From positions 1,796,552-1,860,551 of the forward strand of contig NZ_CP009312.1 of assembly GCF_001293125.1 (NCBI RefSeq): DNA of 64,000 bases, written 5' to 3'. Made by a program: the position numbers and the translations under genes. Below are positions 45,710-56,639 of this stretch, in pieces. Below the pieces are notes generated by a model that was not told the DNA's origin, did no database searches, and saw only the letters and a list, made by a program, of their open reading frames with translations. The stretch comes from Lawsonella clevelandensis (GTDB lineage Bacteria > Actinomycetota > Actinomycetes > Mycobacteriales > Mycobacteriaceae). Each line of letters begins with the position of its first letter. The stretch's first letter is position 1.

Positions 45710-47512
45710 GTGTTAAGCGAACTACGGATCACCAACCTTGGCGTCATCGCGGAGACAGACGTCGAACTACATAATGGTCTCACTGTTATCACTGGCGAAA
45801 CTGGCGCAGGCAAGACAATGCTAGTCTCCTCCCTCCAGCTTCTCACTGGGCAGCGTGCTGATTCTTCAAAGGTGCGGCATACAGCCCCCGGGGAGACCAG
45901 CGAGGCACGCGTGGAGGGCCGTTTCGAGGCCGCTGCTCTTCCCTCCGGGGTAGCTGACCAGACGCGTAGTGTGGTCACGGAATGCGGGGCACAAGCGGAT
46001 GATGATGGATCTGTTATTGTACTGCGCACCGTGCGATCTGATGGACGGTCCCGCGCGCACCTCGGAGGACGTAGTGTACCTGCCGGTACATTAGCGAGTT
46101 TTGCGCAGCCCCTCCTTGCCATTCATGGTCAACATGACCAGCTTCGGCTGCTAAATTCACGCCAACAGCGGGAGGCTCTCGACCGTTTTGGGGGAGACGA
46201 GGTTCGTGACCTGCTGTCGTCGTATCGTACCGTGTGGCATCACTGGCGTGAACGTAGCCGCGAGTTACACGAACGGCAAACGCAAGGTCAACAGCGTGCG
46301 CGTGAGTTCGCACAGCTGACACAGGCTGTTGATGAGATTGAGAAGGCAGCACTCTGTGCAGGCGAAGACTACCAATTACAAGAAGATATTCGACGGCTGA
46401 TGGACGCAGACGAGCTGCGAGAAACAGCGAGCCGTGCGAATTATCTTCTCAGTGGAGATGCCGCATTTCTGGCGGTGGCTGACCAGCAGCCAGGGTGTGG
46501 CGTAGAGAACCCACCGGCAGCGATTGACGCAGTAGGTCAGACGCGCGATGCACTGCACAATAGTAGTGATTCGACACTGCATGACTGGTCTGAACGACTT
46601 GATGAAGCACTTTCTATTATTGAGGATGTTTCCTCAGATCTTCATGCTTACTTAGAGGAATTGAATGTCGACCCAGCTGTGCTGGAGGAGAAACTAGCAC
46701 GTCAGGCGATGGTGAAGGCCATTGTTCGGAAGTATGGTGTTGACGTCGACGCTGTGCTGCGCTGGAAAGATGAGGCAGAATCACGTATTGCGGAACTCGA
46801 TACGTCTGAAACGACACTCGATGAGCTTCGGGATGAGGTTGCAGTCCTACGCGATGAGCTGCGTGATGTGTCCCGCGCATTAACATCAGCTCGGAAAAAA
46901 GCTGCACGGCGTCTACAACATTCGGCTACCGCTGTTCTACATACCTTGGCCATGGAGAAAGCGAACTTCAGCATTACTGTCGCACCTCTTGCCGGCGTTG
47001 ACGCACGTGCTGATAGTGCCCGTAGTTTTGCGGATTCCGGTGCTGACGATGTGACCTTCCTGCTGGCGGCTAACGCGGGAGCCACCCCACAGCCCATTGC
47101 GAAAGCTGCCTCCGGAGGTGAGCTTTCTCGTGTGATGCTGGCACTTGAAGTGGTTCTTGCCCAAGACGACTATGGTCGCACACTCATTTTCGATGAGGTC
47201 GATAGCGGTATCGGCGGTTCTACGGCGCTAGAGATTGGCCGTTGTCTTTCCCGCTTAGCTCGCATCCACCAGGTTTTAGTGGTGACGCATCTGCCGCAGG
47301 TCGCAGCGTTTGCAGATCATCACCTCACCGTTACTAAAGATAATTCGGGTACATCAGCGGAGACAACAGTCGTAGATCTCGACGATGAGGCACGCATTGC
47401 TGAGTTAGCGCGGATGCTGGCGGGAATGGGGGACACGGAAACAGGTAAAGCACATGCGAAAGAACTGTGGGCAACCGCATCGAGCCTAAAAAGCGCTGAT
47501 TGGCCGACCTAA
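45710..47512 (+). CDS. recN: DNA repair protein RecN
   Basis: 600 aa. SMC-like ATPase acting early in double-strand break repair. Walker A GETGAGKTMLVSSLQLL is at residues ~28-35; a long central helical/coiled-coil part with many Arg/Glu (RERSRELHERQTQGQQRAREFAQL); C-terminal signature ASGGELSRVMLALEVVL and Walker B FDEVDSGIGGSTALEIG. Start is GTG at 45710 (MLSELRITNLGVI), without a clear ribosome binding site, probably coupled to nadK. Confidence 0.95.
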   Translation: MLSELRITNLGVIAETDVELHNGLTVITGETGAGKTMLVSSLQLLTGQRADSSKVRHTAPGETSEARVEGRFEAAALPSGVADQTRSVVTECGAQADDDGSVIVLRTVRSDGRSRAHLGGRSVPAGTLASFAQPLLAIHGQHDQLRLLNSRQQREALDRFGGDEVRDLLSSYRTVWHHWRERSRELHERQTQGQQRAREFAQLTQAVDEIEKAALCAGEDYQLQEDIRRLMDADELRETASRANYLLSGDAAFLAVADQQPGCGVENPPAAIDAVGQTRDALHNSSDSTLHDWSERLDEALSIIEDVSSDLHAYLEELNVDPAVLEEKLARQAMVKAIVRKYGVDVDAVLRWKDEAESRIAELDTSETTLDELRDEVAVLRDELRDVSRALTSARKKAARRLQHSATAVLHTLAMEKANFSITVAPLAGVDARADSARSFADSGADDVTFLLAANAGATPQPIAKAASGGELSRVMLALEVVLAQDDYGRTLIFDEVDSGIGGSTALEIGRCLSRLARIHQVLVVTHLPQVAAFADHHLTVTKDNSGTSAETTVVDLDDEARIAELARMLAGMGDTETGKAHAKELWATASSLKSADWPT

Positions 47513-47554
47513 ACTCGGCGCGCCTCTCTCCATCCAGGCACTCGTTCCGAAATA

Positions 47555-48745
47555 ATGGCAAATATGAAGTGGCCTTTTTCCCGTTCCGATAAGAACCCTG
47601 ATCCTGGCATCGCCGGAATTGCACGCGTCGATAGCTCGGTAGCCCGTGTGCTGCGACGTGTCGAGCCTGGAGATATCGTTGTCATCAACGAACCGGATCT
47701 CACTCAAGCTGCAGCAGAAGACCTTATCGCAGCTGGAGTGGTAGGCGTCATTAATGCTTCCCCGGCACTGTCCCACACCTATCCCACCTACGGAACGCTA
47801 GTTCTGCTACAGGCTGGAGTAGCTGTAGTAGACCAAACTGGAGTGGACGTCTTCGACGGGGTCCGCGATGGCCGGACACTGTCGATGGATGCAGGCACCA
47901 TCTGGGTAAAAGGTGAAGCAGTTGCACATGGTAATGCCCTCACGCTTCCCGCTGTTTCCCAGCAGATTGAGGATCGTCGGACTCGGGTTAATGATCAGCT
48001 GGCCGCGTTCGCCGGTAATACTGCAGAATTTTTGAGGACGGAATCACCCCTACTTCTCGAAGGAATGGGAGTTCCCGAAATTGACTGCGACATGGCCGAA
48101 CGAAAGGTTGTCATCGTCAGCTGCAGCGAGTCAAGTGCTGCCGAGCTGGAATCGATCCGGTGGTTCATCAAAAAGAATAAACCGGTTTTGGTGGGAGTAG
48201 GTGCAGGCGCAGAACTTCTCGTTGATGCCGGCTATAAGCCAGATCTTCTGTTGGGGGACCCCCACACTATGACTAATGAAACACTGCAATGCGGTGCACA
48301 GCTCGTCCTCCCCGCTGCCCCTGATGGACACGCCGAAGGTCTGGAACGTGTCCAGGACCAGGGAGTTTCTGCCATTACCTTTCCCGCGGTAGCAGATGCA
48401 GAGGAACTTGCCCTCCTCTTGGCAGACTACGGTGAGGCCTCCCTCGTTGTGTCAGTTGGGCTGACCATGACATTGCAAGACTTCCTGGACCCGGACTCTA
48501 TGAGTACCGGCGCGGCAGCTTTCCTCACTCGCCTGAAAGTTGCCCATTGCCTGGTTGATGCACAAGCACTGAGCTCGCTTCGCCCCGACCAGTCCGTGAG
48601 CTGGTGGGCCGTCCTACTAGCGCTACTTAGCACCGCCTTTGCGACCCTGGTGGTCTACCTGTATGGGTTCCCCGAGACCGCGGGGGCATCCACCATTATC
48701 GATAACTGGAATAGCTTCGCGACAACGGTCCAAGGCTGGTTCTAA
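47555..48745 (+). CDS. steA: SteA-like cell division protein with C-terminal membrane anchor
   Basis: 396 aa. Soluble N-terminal domain of the thiamine pyrophosphokinase-like fold (KNKPVLVGVGAGAELLVDAGYKPDLLLGDPHTM), in which the catalytic GDxDS of true kinases is GDPHT, so kinase activity is unlikely. One membrane segment near residues 350-370 (WWAVLLALLSTAFATLVVYLYGF) and a short tail. In Corynebacterium glutamicum, SteA and SteB act together in cytokinesis and in control of the cell wall hydrolase RipA. The next gene is the SteB homologue. No Shine-Dalgarno was found at ATG 47555; ATG 47564 is an alternative. Confidence 0.88.
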   Translation: MANMKWPFSRSDKNPDPGIAGIARVDSSVARVLRRVEPGDIVVINEPDLTQAAAEDLIAAGVVGVINASPALSHTYPTYGTLVLLQAGVAVVDQTGVDVFDGVRDGRTLSMDAGTIWVKGEAVAHGNALTLPAVSQQIEDRRTRVNDQLAAFAGNTAEFLRTESPLLLEGMGVPEIDCDMAERKVVIVSCSESSAAELESIRWFIKKNKPVLVGVGAGAELLVDAGYKPDLLLGDPHTMTNETLQCGAQLVLPAAPDGHAEGLERVQDQGVSAITFPAVADAEELALLLADYGEASLVVSVGLTMTLQDFLDPDSMSTGAAAFLTRLKVAHCLVDAQALSSLRPDQSVSWWAVLLALLSTAFATLVVYLYGFPETAGASTIIDNWNSFATTVQGWF

Positions 48746-48783
48746 CCGCACCACCTCCGCAGAACTCTAAGGGAAGACGCATT

Positions 48784-49587
48784 ATGAAAAAGGGAAACGG
48801 AATCGCACTCAGTATCGCTGCGGTGTGTATTGCGCTGGGCGCGGGCATCATTACCGGGGGAACGTTGGTAGCGCCACAAGGTTCGCAAATGGGCACGGCC
48901 GCACATGTCACAGAAGAAGCTGTACCAGAGGTCCCTGCACGCGCACTTGCTGGCCGAAAAGTCCTCATTATCGCGACACCTGCAGCCAACCGTGACACTG
49001 TTGCAGTCATACAAAAGCAGGTGACGGCAGCTGCAGGCCGGGTGACGGGACTTATTACCCTAACCCCTAAGTTTACTGCCACCGAAAACGATGCTGAGCT
49101 GTCCACTCTCATCACCAACGCCCTGCCCCAAGGGATTGAGCTTCCCACCGATCGAGATCAGAATTCTGGTCGGCTGACTGGAGTTATTGTGGGCTCCTTG
49201 GCCGACAAACCCAACAATCCGGTGGGGGATGAAGCACGATCTGCGTTCATGGATCGACTTGCTGCCAACGGATTCATCACCCAGGATAGCTTCTTGGGTA
49301 AAGCCAACTCGGCCATCCTTATTTCCGGCGGTGCAGCTAACGGAGCTGCCCCTAACTCTGAGGACGGCGCGCGTGGGGTCACTATTGCGAAAGTTGGACA
49401 GGGCCTGGCGGAGTGCAAAGTGCCTACCGTTGTGGCAGGTGCTGCGGGTGCCGAACAGGTGAACGGTCCGCTCTCCGCAGCACGGATGCTGACTGTGAAA
49501 GGGCTCGCTACCGTGACCAACGCCAACAAGAAATCCGGCCAGGCAAACATTGTGTTACGAGTTACTGAGCTTACTCAAGGAATGTGA
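48784..49587 (+). CDS. steB: SteB / MctB family membrane-anchored protein
   Basis: 267 aa. The N-terminal segment GIALSIAAVCIALGAGIITGGTLVA (residues ~5-29) is a single membrane anchor or uncleaved signal, with the bulk outside the membrane. The rest resembles the mycobacterial MctB (copper transport) and corynebacterial SteB family: DSFLGKANSAILISGGAANGA and VVAGAAGAEQVNGPLSAARMLTVKG. In this gene order it is the partner of SteA. Whether it moves copper or acts in division is not resolved; cell division is the better fit. ATG at 48784 after AGGGAAG. Confidence 0.85.
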   Translation: MKKGNGIALSIAAVCIALGAGIITGGTLVAPQGSQMGTAAHVTEEAVPEVPARALAGRKVLIIATPAANRDTVAVIQKQVTAAAGRVTGLITLTPKFTATENDAELSTLITNALPQGIELPTDRDQNSGRLTGVIVGSLADKPNNPVGDEARSAFMDRLAANGFITQDSFLGKANSAILISGGAANGAAPNSEDGARGVTIAKVGQGLAECKVPTVVAGAAGAEQVNGPLSAARMLTVKGLATVTNANKKSGQANIVLRVTELTQGM

Positions 49588-49625
49588 CCGGCATAACTTT
49601 TCCATGCTAGCCTGAAATCCCGTAG

Positions 49626-51413
<1,788 letters not shown>

Positions 51414-51456
51414 CTCGTTTACGCTGACGGCAGGACAGCCCCGCAAGGAGGCCACC

Positions 51457-52095
51457 ATGGCTACTGCACCTGGATCGCATGACTTCACAGTCATTGACTC
51501 AGAAACCCTCTACCAGGGTGCAATACTGGCGCTTCGGAAAGATCACGTACGCATGCCGGGTGGTGGTAGAGCGGCGCGAGAAGTGGTGGAGCATTTCGGG
51601 GCGGTCGCAATAGTAGCCCTCAACGACAAAAGGGAGATCCTCCTGGAACGCCAATACCGGCATCCGGTAGCGCGCCGTCTCTGGGAACTTCCCGCCGGCA
51701 TCCTCGACATTCCCGGAGAAAGCCCACTTACGGCGGCACAGCGCGAACTCCAGGAAGAGACCGCGTACGCCGCTCACCACTGGTGGGTCATTGCCGACAC
51801 CATCACGTCACCTGGGTTCGCGGATGAGTCCGTTCGTATCTTCCTCGCGCGTGGCCTCTACCAGGTGGAGCGGCCAACACCAGAACAAGAAGAAGCTGAT
51901 ATGGAGCTTCAGTGGGTACCGTTGCAGCAGGCTGTGCAGCGCGTCTTCTCTGGCGACATCATCAACAGCATTGCAGTGGCGGGCATTCTCGGAGTGTCCC
52001 AGTGCCTCGCGGCGGGTGGAGAGGAGATCCTGCGGCCTGCCGATGCGGAGTGGGATTCGCGGGCATGGCGTTTCGCACAACGCCGCGATAGCTAG
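51457..52095 (+). CDS. NUDIX hydrolase, ADP-ribose pyrophosphatase type
   Basis: 212 aa. NUDIX box region LPAGILDIPGESPLTAAQRELQEETAYAAHHW with the RELxEE metal site; the box has one extra residue before the first Glu (as in the mycobacterial homologue at this locus) and Ala in place of the last Gly. The segment ERQYRHPVARRLWELPAG is characteristic of ADP-ribose pyrophosphatases. It likely hydrolyses ADP-ribose to AMP and ribose-5-phosphate. ATG at 51457 with AAGGAGG. Lies between pyrG and xerD in the conserved order. Confidence 0.9.
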   Translation: MATAPGSHDFTVIDSETLYQGAILALRKDHVRMPGGGRAAREVVEHFGAVAIVALNDKREILLERQYRHPVARRLWELPAGILDIPGESPLTAAQRELQEETAYAAHHWWVIADTITSPGFADESVRIFLARGLYQVERPTPEQEEADMELQWVPLQQAVQRVFSGDIINSIAVAGILGVSQCLAAGGEEILRPADAEWDSRAWRFAQRRDS

Positions 52096-52122
52096 CACGG
52101 ACACTGATGGAAGGAAGCACTC

Positions 52123-53052
52123 ATGGTAGACCTCGCCAGCCAGGTAGAGGCATACTTCGATTTTCTTACCGTCGAACGAGCTGCCTCCCACAACACGCTA
52201 CAAGCCTATCGGCGTGATATTGACCGCTATGCTGCGTTTCTCGCGCTCTATCCGATCACCAACCTTGCAGACGTCACGCAAAGCCATGTTGAAGAGTTCC
52301 GTGATTCTCTCATCACTGGAGATAACCGGCTAGGGTGTGCACCCCTAGCGACCAGCTCGGCTGCGCGCATTATGGTGTCTATTCGAGGTCTCCATAAGTT
52401 TGCGTTGCGAGAAGAATTTACCGTTACCAACCCGGCAGCCATGGTGGCACCCCCCAAACCCCCGCAGCGTCTCCCAAAAGCACTGCCCGTTGACACAATT
52501 CTCCGACTCCTAGAAGGTGCAGGAGATGGATTCTCCCCGGATCCGGTGCGAGCGCTACGCGACCGCGCACTGCTGGAGCTGCTCTATACCACTGGAGCTC
52601 GCATCTCCGAGATCACGGGACTCGATATTGGTGATCTGGATGTCGAGAACGCCGCCGTGCTGCTCCACGGAAAGGGCGATAAAGAACGCATTGTGCCGGT
52701 AGGCGGACCTGCCCTGCGTTCCTACCAGGAATATGTGGTGCGCTCTCGTCCTACTCTGTCTCGCGGGAAAACCCACGCCGTGTTCTTGAATCTGCGGGGC
52801 GGCCGGCTGAGCCGACAAAGTGCCTGGCAGATTATCCAGGAAGCAGCGAAACGAGCGCAGATCACTGACGATGTTTCGCCGCACACCTTACGCCACTCCT
52901 TCGCCACTCACATGCTCGAAGGCGGTGCAGATGTGCGTGTGGTCCAGGAATTGTTAGGGCACTCTTCGGTAACTACCACACAGCTCTATACGATGGTGAC
53001 AGCGGAATCTTTACGAGAGGTTTGGGCAGAGGCTCATCCCCGAGCACGGTAG
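52123..53052 (+). CDS. xerD: Site-specific tyrosine recombinase XerD
   Basis: 309 aa. Resolves chromosome dimers at dif, with XerC. N-terminal SAM-like core-binding domain (EAYFDFLTVERAASHNTLQAYRRDIDRY), then the catalytic domain with Arg in YTTGARISEITGL, Lys in GKGDKERIVPVG, HTLRHSFATHMLEGG (His-x-x-Arg), GHSSVTTTQLYTMV (His and nucleophile Tyr). Catalytic residues complete, so active. Chromosomal housekeeping copy; no sign of an integrated element or att site around it. parA follows 33 bp later. Confidence 0.94.
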   Translation: MVDLASQVEAYFDFLTVERAASHNTLQAYRRDIDRYAAFLALYPITNLADVTQSHVEEFRDSLITGDNRLGCAPLATSSAARIMVSIRGLHKFALREEFTVTNPAAMVAPPKPPQRLPKALPVDTILRLLEGAGDGFSPDPVRALRDRALLELLYTTGARISEITGLDIGDLDVENAAVLLHGKGDKERIVPVGGPALRSYQEYVVRSRPTLSRGKTHAVFLNLRGGRLSRQSAWQIIQEAAKRAQITDDVSPHTLRHSFATHMLEGGADVRVVQELLGHSSVTTTQLYTMVTAESLREVWAEAHPRAR

Positions 53053-53085
53053 GCTGGTAGGGAAAAGGGAAAGGAGAACTCCACC

Positions 53086-53988
53086 ATGGCAGTTCGGTCG
53101 CAGGAGCCTGAGAAGGGCAGTGCCGACGACGGCGCGACGAGCGGGTCCGAAAAAATCGGCCCCACTGGGCGACCACTTCGCACAATCCCCACCCCGCAGC
53201 CAAAGACAAAGCATGGCCCTGCCGTTGTGCTCTCCATGTGCAACCAAAAAGGGGGAGTCGGCAAAACCACGTCCTCCATTAACCTGGGAGCATCGCTCGC
53301 CGAGGCCGGACGCCGTGTATTGCTTGTCGATCTCGATCCACAAGGCGCGCTCTCGGCAGGCTTGGGAATCCAAAGTTATGACCTGGACACAACGGTCTAC
53401 AACTTACTGGTGGACAACTCCGTGAGCGTCGATGAGGTTATTGTACGTACCCGCACCGAAAACCTTGATGTCATCCCCGCTAATATTGATCTTTCTGCCG
53501 CTGAGATTCAGCTTGTCTCAGAAGTGGGGCGGGAACAGTCCCTTTACCGGGCTATTTATCCGGTGATGGATCGCTATGACTACATTTTGGTGGACTGCCA
53601 GCCGTCCCTCGGTCTCCTTACCGTTAATGCCCTAGCGTGCTCCGACGGAGTCATCATCCCGATGGAGTGCGAGTTTTTCTCCATGCGTGGTCTTGCCCTT
53701 CTTACCGACACTATGGATAAAGTCCGCTCTCGCCTCAATCCACGACTGTCCCTTACCGGCATCCTCGTCACCCTCTATGATGGTCGTACTCTGCATGCGC
53801 GGGACGTAATGGCGCGTCTCATGGAAGCCTTTGGCGATACCGTGTTCGAAACTGTCATCACGCGTACAGTCCGGTTCCCTGAAACCTCGGTGGCTGGTGA
53901 ACCTATCATTACATGGGCTTCCTCCTCACCCGGTGCACAGCAATACCGACAGCTTGCAGCGGAAGTTATTGAACGAATTGAGCGCTAA
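53086..53988 (+). CDS. parA: ParA-like ATPase (orphan, upstream of scpAB)
   Basis: 300 aa. Deviant Walker A CNQKGGVGKTTSSINLGASLAEAGRRVLLVDLDPQGALSAGLG (KGGVGKTT near residue 53), and DYILVDCQPSLGLLTVNALACSD for Walker B. An extra ~45-residue N-terminal stretch precedes the ATPase core, rich in Pro, Gly and Lys. No parB is adjacent; such orphan ParA proteins next to scpA are common in Mycobacteriales, and the corynebacterial one (PldP) affects division-site placement. ATG at 53086 after AAAGGAG. scpA begins 3 bp after the stop. Confidence 0.9.
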   Translation: MAVRSQEPEKGSADDGATSGSEKIGPTGRPLRTIPTPQPKTKHGPAVVLSMCNQKGGVGKTTSSINLGASLAEAGRRVLLVDLDPQGALSAGLGIQSYDLDTTVYNLLVDNSVSVDEVIVRTRTENLDVIPANIDLSAAEIQLVSEVGREQSLYRAIYPVMDRYDYILVDCQPSLGLLTVNALACSDGVIIPMECEFFSMRGLALLTDTMDKVRSRLNPRLSLTGILVTLYDGRTLHARDVMARLMEAFGDTVFETVITRTVRFPETSVAGEPIITWASSSPGAQQYRQLAAEVIERIER

Positions 53989-53991
53989 GCG

Positions 53992-54780
53992 GTGAGCGAC
54001 GATGGTTTCCGGCTTCACCTCAGGAACTTCGAAGGTCCGTTTGATCTGCTCCTCCAGCTGATTCAAGATCGCAAACTCGACATCACCGAGGTGGCGCTGC
54101 ACAAAGTAACAGATGAGTTCATCGCGTATACCCGCAGCCTCAGCGAAGAAAAAGGCCTTGATGCTGTCACCGAATTCCTGGTCGTAGCAGCGACCCTTCT
54201 CGACCTCAAAACTGCACGATTGCTCCCGCAAGGCGACATGGTCGACCCTGCCGATCTGGAACTGTTGGAAGCCCGCGATCTGCTTTTCGCCCGCCTCTTC
54301 CAATACAAAGCCTTCAAAGAAGTCGCCCAACTCTTCGCCCGCTGGCAGCAGGATGCCCCGCATCGCTATGCCCGCTCAGTCGCTCCCGAAGAACGCTTTC
54401 TTCATCTCCTCCCACCCGTTTCATTGGGTATGAACGCTACAGCGTTCTCCCAACTGGCAGCCGTTGCTTTCCGCCCCAAACCTGTGCCCAGCGTTAGTAC
54501 CACACACGTGCACATTCCTGTTGTCTCTGTGGAACATGAAGCGCGTCTCGTTCTGCGTGCCCTCTCCCAACTCCAACTGGGAGACCGCATGGAGTTCCGC
54601 CAGCTGGTGGCGGACTGTTCGCAAAGCATGACAGTCGTGGGGCGTTTTCTCAGTCTGCTCGAGCTCTACCGGCTCAAGGCGGTCGATTTTGAGCAGGAGG
54701 AGCCACTCGGAGATCTTTACGTCGAGTGGACGGGGAAACCCTTTGATGAAGATTCCCTCAAGAAGGTGATGGGGGAGTAG
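53992..54780 (+). CDS. scpA: Segregation and condensation protein A
   Basis: 262 aa from GTG at 53992. Kleisin that bridges the two SMC heads, with ScpB, in the condensin-like complex. Family start FRLHLRNFEGPFDLLLQLIQDRKLDITEVALHKVTDEFIAYTR, then FLVVAATLLDLKTARLLP; winged-helix C-terminus (VVGRFLSLLELYRLKAVDFEQEEPLGDLYVEW). smc itself is not in the window. Three bp after parA, 10 bp before scpB. Confidence 0.94.
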   Translation: MSDDGFRLHLRNFEGPFDLLLQLIQDRKLDITEVALHKVTDEFIAYTRSLSEEKGLDAVTEFLVVAATLLDLKTARLLPQGDMVDPADLELLEARDLLFARLFQYKAFKEVAQLFARWQQDAPHRYARSVAPEERFLHLLPPVSLGMNATAFSQLAAVAFRPKPVPSVSTTHVHIPVVSVEHEARLVLRALSQLQLGDRMEFRQLVADCSQSMTVVGRFLSLLELYRLKAVDFEQEEPLGDLYVEWTGKPFDEDSLKKVMGE

Positions 54781-54790
54781 GAGAGAAGCA

Positions 54791-55498
54791 GTGACGACCA
54801 TGGATAACTATGACCACGCTAGCGATGCGTTACACACTAGTTTGCGAGGTGCTATCGAGGCGGTTGTGCTTGTTGTTGATAGCCCCATCAGCGCCGACGA
54901 TCTGGCCGACGTGGTGGACAGTGACGCAGACACCGTCACACAAATCCTCCATCAATGGGCGGACGAACTTACTGCTGCCCAGAGCGGTATCGATCTGCGG
55001 GAAATGCCGGAAGGATGGCGGCTCTACACCCGCGCTGACTACGCACCCTACGTTGAAAAAGTTCTTCTCGAAGGAGCGCGTGGCACGCTCTCACGACAAG
55101 CACTGGAAACCCTCGCAGTGGTCGCCTATCGGCAGCCTGTCACCCGCTCACAGGTGTCAGCAGTACGTGGGGTTAATGTTGATGGAGTTATGCGTACGCT
55201 ACAAGCGCGTGGACTCATCGTCGACAATGGGCGGGATCCCGAAACCGGCGGCATGCTCTTCTGTACCACCTCGCTCTTCCTCGAAGAGCTTGGGCTAACC
55301 ACTCTTACCGCTCTCCCGGACCTGGCTCCACTGCTGCCGGCGGTAGAACGCATTGATGAGATTGACGACGAAGTACGGCAGACTGTTGAAGCTCGCCGGG
55401 TTAAAACCACCTCATCCGATAGTGAACCTGCTGCCGCAGGCGATCCGACAAAGAGCGCTGAACCGGGGCAGGAAGACGCGGATACTACTGCCCAGTGA
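54791..55498 (+). CDS. scpB: Segregation and condensation protein B
   Basis: 235 aa from GTG at 54791. Dimeric winged-helix protein that binds ScpA. Signature ALETLAVVAYRQPVTRSQVSAVRGVNVDGVMRTLQARGLI, and GRDPETGGMLFCTTSLFLEELGL. The last ~45 residues are a Ser/Asp/Glu/Ala-rich disordered tail (TTSSDSEPAAAGDP). Ends 127 bp before rluB. Confidence 0.94.
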   Translation: MTTMDNYDHASDALHTSLRGAIEAVVLVVDSPISADDLADVVDSDADTVTQILHQWADELTAAQSGIDLREMPEGWRLYTRADYAPYVEKVLLEGARGTLSRQALETLAVVAYRQPVTRSQVSAVRGVNVDGVMRTLQARGLIVDNGRDPETGGMLFCTTSLFLEELGLTTLTALPDLAPLLPAVERIDEIDDEVRQTVEARRVKTTSSDSEPAAAGDPTKSAEPGQEDADTTAQ

Positions 55499-55625
55499 CG
55501 TCACACCCCTAGTACACCTCGCATAATTCGAGTCCGCGGCCGGTTCTATGACAAAATGGGAAAGACACTAGCGTCGCGTCGACAAGGACCGAGGCTTGAT
55601 TGGATCATTGAGAAAAGAGAACATT

Positions 55626-56639
55626 GTGAACCGACCCGCTCGCCGTGATGGCACACCGGCAAGGAAGAATCGCCAGGAAACCTCTGGCCGTGCCGTTAAA
55701 AATTCTTCTCAACCCGCCCACTTTTCTCGTTCTGCACAGCAGAAGCGCACCTCCGCATCCAGAAAAACTCGTTCGACCGGAATCGTTACTCCGCAACGAG
55801 GTAACAAGAACCCGTTGCCCCGTACATCTTCTGCCCGACCAAGCCGCCACCAGATGGTGACGCCAGACAACCCAGTCAACGTACAGGACCCGTCACCGCG
55901 TTGCCCCCAGGAGATTCGCCTACAGAAGTACCTGGCGCAGGCTGGGGTAGCCTCCCGCCGCGTCTCAGAAGAGCTCATTGCCGCCGGTCGCGTACAGGTG
56001 AATGGTGAGGTTGTGCGACAGCAAGGGGTCAAAGTCAACCCCGCAAATGCGATTGTCCACGTTGACGGAGAACGTGTCATCGCCCGCGAAGAACACGTTT
56101 ATCTAGTGTTGAACAAGCCACGCGGCTACCTCTCCACCATGGCCGATGACCAGGGACGCCCGTGCGTCGGAGACATCGTCGCTGAACGCGTCCACGCTGG
56201 CCAGCGGCTCTTCCACGTGGGAAGGCTGGATCAAGACACGGAAGGCCTGCTCCTTCTGATGAACGACGGAGAACTGGCGCACAGGCTGATGCATCCCTCC
56301 TATGAGGTACCCAAAACCTATCTCGCTACAGTACGAGGAGTCATGGGACAACGCGATGCCCGCAAACTGCGACAGGGGATCGTCCTCGACGACGGCCCTA
56401 TTGCTGCCGATGAGCTACAGATCATGGACACCCTCGATGGGAAGACGTTGCTCCGCGTTGTCGTTCATGAAGGACGTAACCGGATCGTACGTCGCATGCT
56501 CGCCGAAATCGGATTCCCCGTTATCGAGCTTGTACGGACCCGGTTGGGCGGAGTAACCCTGGGGAATCAACGCTCAGGTTCCCTTCGCAAACTCTCCAGT
56601 AAAGAAGTCGCATCACTCTATGAGGCGGTTCACCTATGA
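55626..56639 (+). CDS. rluB: 23S rRNA pseudouridine synthase (RluB/RsuA family)
   Basis: 337 aa from GTG at 55626; an in-frame TTG at 55596 is also possible. The first ~94 residues are a basic, Arg/Ser/Thr/Pro-rich, probably disordered extension, longer than in the mycobacterial homologue. Then the S4 domain ([31 protein letters not shown]) and the catalytic domain with [26 protein letters not shown], in which the first Asp is the nucleophile. RluB modifies position ~2605 in 23S; RsuA-type 16S activity cannot be excluded. ATGA overlap with the next gene. Confidence 0.88.
   Translation: MNRPARRDGTPARKNRQETSGRAVKNSSQPAHFSRSAQQKRTSASRKTRSTGIVTPQRGNKNPLPRTSSARPSRHQMVTPDNPVNVQDPSPRCPQEIRLQKYLAQAGVASRRVSEELIAAGRVQVNGEVVRQQGVKVNPANAIVHVDGERVIAREEHVYLVLNKPRGYLSTMADDQGRPCVGDIVAERVHAGQRLFHVGRLDQDTEGLLLLMNDGELAHRLMHPSYEVPKTYLATVRGVMGQRDARKLRQGIVLDDGPIAADELQIMDTLDGKTLLRVVVHEGRNRIVRRMLAEIGFPVIELVRTRLGGVTLGNQRSGSLRKLSSKEVASLYEAVHL

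Noticed and set aside
52123..53052. XerD as the integrase of a mobile element
   Set aside because: Located in conserved core gene order, with no att repeats, cargo or compositional shift around it.
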